Positions 62,186 to 64,000 of a stretch of DNA of 64,000 nt are shown here, one piece after another. Below the pieces are notes generated by a model. It ran no database searches, was not told the origin of the DNA, and worked only from the letters and a program-made list of their open reading frames with translations. Location: the NCBI GenBank assembly GCA_003550275.1, contig QXCW01000002.1:2120001-2184000 (forward strand). The letters are read 5' to 3'. A program made the translations under genes and the position numbers. This stretch comes from Flavobacteriaceae bacterium MAR_2010_72. GTDB taxonomy: Bacteria; Bacteroidota; Bacteroidia; Flavobacteriales; Flavobacteriaceae. How positions within the stretch are numbered: position 1 is the stretch's first letter; every line of letters starts with the position of its first letter.

Positions 62186-63418
62186 TTAGCTATTCTTTTC
62201 TTCTATCCATTTTGCAAGATATTTGGTGCTTTGCATACTGTGATGCAATAGCATTTGTCCTATAAAATTGTCTAGTCTCTTTTCGTGAAGGTGTTGAGTA
62301 GTTTCTTCAATTGCCATATGCATTTTTTTTTGGAACCCTTCTTTTTGAAAACGCTCATTAACGATTTTGAAGCCATTGCATTGTTTTTCTTCCCAAACCG
62401 AAGAATTGCTGTACAACTCAACAGCTTTTAGTGCAAAGTCTTCCGGATTGTCCATAATAAATCCGTTGGGTTCCAGTTTTCCGAACATTCCTTCTGCAGC
62501 AATTGAAGTCATAACACAAGGCGTTCCGTTTAGCATGGCATCAATAAGTTTTCCTTTTAATCCAGCGCCAAAACGTAAAGGTGCCAAACACACTTTTGCT
62601 TGTTTCATTACCACATGAACATCTTTAGCAAAGCCTTTTATTAAAAATCCTTCTTTTTCGTTATGTAATTGATTTACTTTTTGGGAACTATAAGCGCCAT
62701 AAATATGAAGTTCAGCTTTAGGCAATTTCAACCTAATCAAGGGCCAAATAGTCTCCTTTAAGTAAAGTACGGCATTGTAATTGGGCTCATGTAAAAAATT
62801 ACCTATAGAAATAAAATGGGTTCTTTTTTCAAAAGCATTTAGTTTTTCTATTTGCTCATCGTTTATTCGGTTAAGCATAAATGGCATATACAGCAGTAAA
62901 GATTTAGGGACTTTAAAAAAAGTACTACATATCTCTATTTCGGCTTCCGAAATAATCAAGCTCAAATCACACCTGTAAATCGAGGCGATTTCGCGTTTGG
63001 CGATGTCATTTAATAAATATGAGTTTTCGAATACAACACCATCTTTAAGTGCCTTTGCCCTACCCTTTCGTAAGCCTTGGAGATCTTCGGTATCTAAAAT
63101 TCTAACTGCTTTTGGACAGTATTCAGCGACTCGCCAACCAAATTGTTCTTCGATCATAAATCGGTCAAACAACACAACATCTGGATTGAGTTGTTTTATA
63201 AACCTGTCAAAACTACTGTTATTAAGTTCAATGGAAATTTGAGCAACACCAATTGAGGGTAAATCAAAAGCATTGTCACTTTTGGCACAGGCACTGGCAA
63301 AAGTAATGCAATAGTCTTTTTCTAAAAAGCTGTAAATAAGTTGCATCATTCGCGATCCAGCGGCAGAACTTTTTGGTTCTGGCCAAACAAAGCCAATAAT
63401 TAGTAACTTTTTACTCAT
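62186..63418 (-). CDS. Glycosyltransferase (GT-B fold, GT1/4-like)
   Basis: 410 aa. The N-terminal Rossmann domain starts MSKKLLIIGFVWPEPKSSAAGSRMMQLIYSFLE. The C-terminal nucleotide-sugar domain holds FISIGNFLHEPNYNAVLYLKETIWPLIRLKLPKAELHIYGAY, then VKQAKVCLAPLRFGAGLKGKLIDAMLNGTPCVMTSIAAEGM (the family's sugar-phosphate Glu region replaced by an AAEGM block), and a C-terminal helical tail. It is an exported-polysaccharide or glycoprotein type transferase by family; donor and acceptor are unknown. It stands 65 bp upstream of the ABC-F gene, with no other glycan genes nearby. Confidence 0.88.
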   Translation of the reverse strand: MSKKLLIIGFVWPEPKSSAAGSRMMQLIYSFLEKDYCITFASACAKSDNAFDLPSIGVAQISIELNNSSFDRFIKQLNPDVVLFDRFMIEEQFGWRVAEYCPKAVRILDTEDLQGLRKGRAKALKDGVVFENSYLLNDIAKREIASIYRCDLSLIISEAEIEICSTFFKVPKSLLLYMPFMLNRINDEQIEKLNAFEKRTHFISIGNFLHEPNYNAVLYLKETIWPLIRLKLPKAELHIYGAYSSQKVNQLHNEKEGFLIKGFAKDVHVVMKQAKVCLAPLRFGAGLKGKLIDAMLNGTPCVMTSIAAEGMFGKLEPNGFIMDNPEDFALKAVELYSNSSVWEEKQCNGFKIVNERFQKEGFQKKMHMAIEETTQHLHEKRLDNFIGQMLLHHSMQSTKYLAKWIEEKNS

Positions 63419-63487
63419 AAAAGATTAAACTAAAATTGTAATTAACGGTCCTTTGAGCAGACCTTGAAACTGCTTTGAAAATTAAAT

Positions 63488-63961
63488 CTATTCAGCTTCA
63501 GATTCAATGCTGTATTTGATGCGAACCATTTTAGCCCAAGTCACAACACTATTGATTTGATCAGAGGTTAGTCGCGCTTCTTTATGAGCCCAAGTGTAAG
63601 ATTCCAAAGGCATTGTCTTGGCTTCTACCATCTCAATTAATTCTTCTAGTTTATGGTCCTTCTTTTTTGTAGAATATTCATTCCATTTTGAAACATCAAA
63701 ATGACCTTTACCATGTTTGATATGGTCCGCCAACCAATAATTTACCGGAGTAATATTATTATACCAAGGATAACGCGTCACACTACTGTGACAATCGAAA
63801 CAACTTTCTTTTAAAATCATTTTCACATCGTCTGGCGGAGCCGTTTCTGCTAAAAATGGTTCAATTGAAGTCATTTCACCTTCATTTTTTTCAGGACCAA
63901 AAAATTGTGCAACAACAAATACGATTAGCAAGAAAAGTAGAATTTTTTTGATAAGTTTCAT
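63488..63961 (-). CDS. Haem-binding domain protein
   Basis: 157 aa with an N-terminal membrane anchor or uncleaved signal (LIKKILLFLLIVFVVAQFF). A single c-type haem motif CFDCHS (Cys near 54-57 with His58) is followed by TRYPWYNNITPVNYWLADHIKHGKGHFDVSKWNEY, typical of the short haem-binding domain family (Haem_bd). The C-terminus holds a second conserved EMVEAKTMPLESYTWAHKEARLT. Likely a periplasmic electron-transfer protein. The partner is unknown and neighbours give no clue. The gene ends 69 bp upstream of the glycosyltransferase start. Confidence 0.88.
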   Translation of the reverse strand: MKLIKKILLFLLIVFVVAQFFGPEKNEGEMTSIEPFLAETAPPDDVKMILKESCFDCHSSVTRYPWYNNITPVNYWLADHIKHGKGHFDVSKWNEYSTKKKDHKLEELIEMVEAKTMPLESYTWAHKEARLTSDQINSVVTWAKMVRIKYSIESEAE

Positions 63962-64000
63962 TTTGATTAATTTTAGAATTTAAAAATAAGAAAATCCATT

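Noticed and set aside
1-64000. A new defence, secondary-metabolite or phage system
   Set aside because: No gene group in the window looks like one. The XRE pair, surface-protein block and duplication scar are the only accessory signals.

Overview
The window reads as a chromosomal segment of a Flavobacteriaceae-type bacterium (Bacteroidota). The evidence is AT-rich DNA, promoters built on the Bacteroidota -7 box TAnnTTTG, and almost no Shine-Dalgarno sequences. Several very large secreted proteins end in type IX secretion (T9SS) sorting domains, there is an Oar-like TonB receptor, and transketolase is split over two genes. I place it at family level only; nothing here fixes a genus. I found no tRNA, rRNA, CRISPR array, integrase, transposase or phage gene.

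Layout. 1-3.4 kb: thrS-infC-rpmI-rplT translation operon, with infC apparently starting at an ATA codon. 3.4-7.5 kb: secreted beta-propeller/amidohydrolase fusion and a TauE/SafE permease. 7.5-15.9 kb (minus strand): a secreted family often mislabelled asparagine synthetase B, AI-2E transporter, dnaB, accA, and an operon tgt-lptF/G-EamA. 16-18.5 kb: two-gene transketolase and a small outer-membrane barrel. 18.6-30.3 kb: three consecutive giant surface proteins, two being paralogous sugar-dehydrogenase-like enzymes on choice-of-anchor-D modules and one a LamG/thrombospondin-3 protein. 30.2-31 kb: scar of a tandem duplication containing a truncated second copy of the last giant gene and a broken hisS 3' end. 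30.9-38.6 kb: hisS, a lone FtsX-type permease, a small Flavobacterial protein, the Oar-like receptor and rpsF-rpsR-rplI. 38.8-44.3 kb: LytTR regulator, nadC-yihY-priA operon, rlmH. 44.3-50.7 kb: lipoproteins, an acyl-CoA synthetase, an SGNH hydrolase, rdgB. 51-56.2 kb: DEAD-box helicase with a structured leader, trmH operon, Zn-poor sirtuin. 56.2-64 kb: T9SS type B lectin protein, a membrane-protein/XRE pair with a putative operator, ABC-F ATPase, glycosyltransferase, haem-binding protein.

Most genes are housekeeping (translation, replication, NAD and lipid synthesis, tRNA modification). The accessory character is concentrated in the 18.6-31 kb surface-protein block and the 56-60 kb lectin and regulator block. 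I see no convincing new multi-gene system. The best leads are the duplicated and degraded cassette next to hisS, the non-canonical infC start, the helicase leader and the XRE operator pair.
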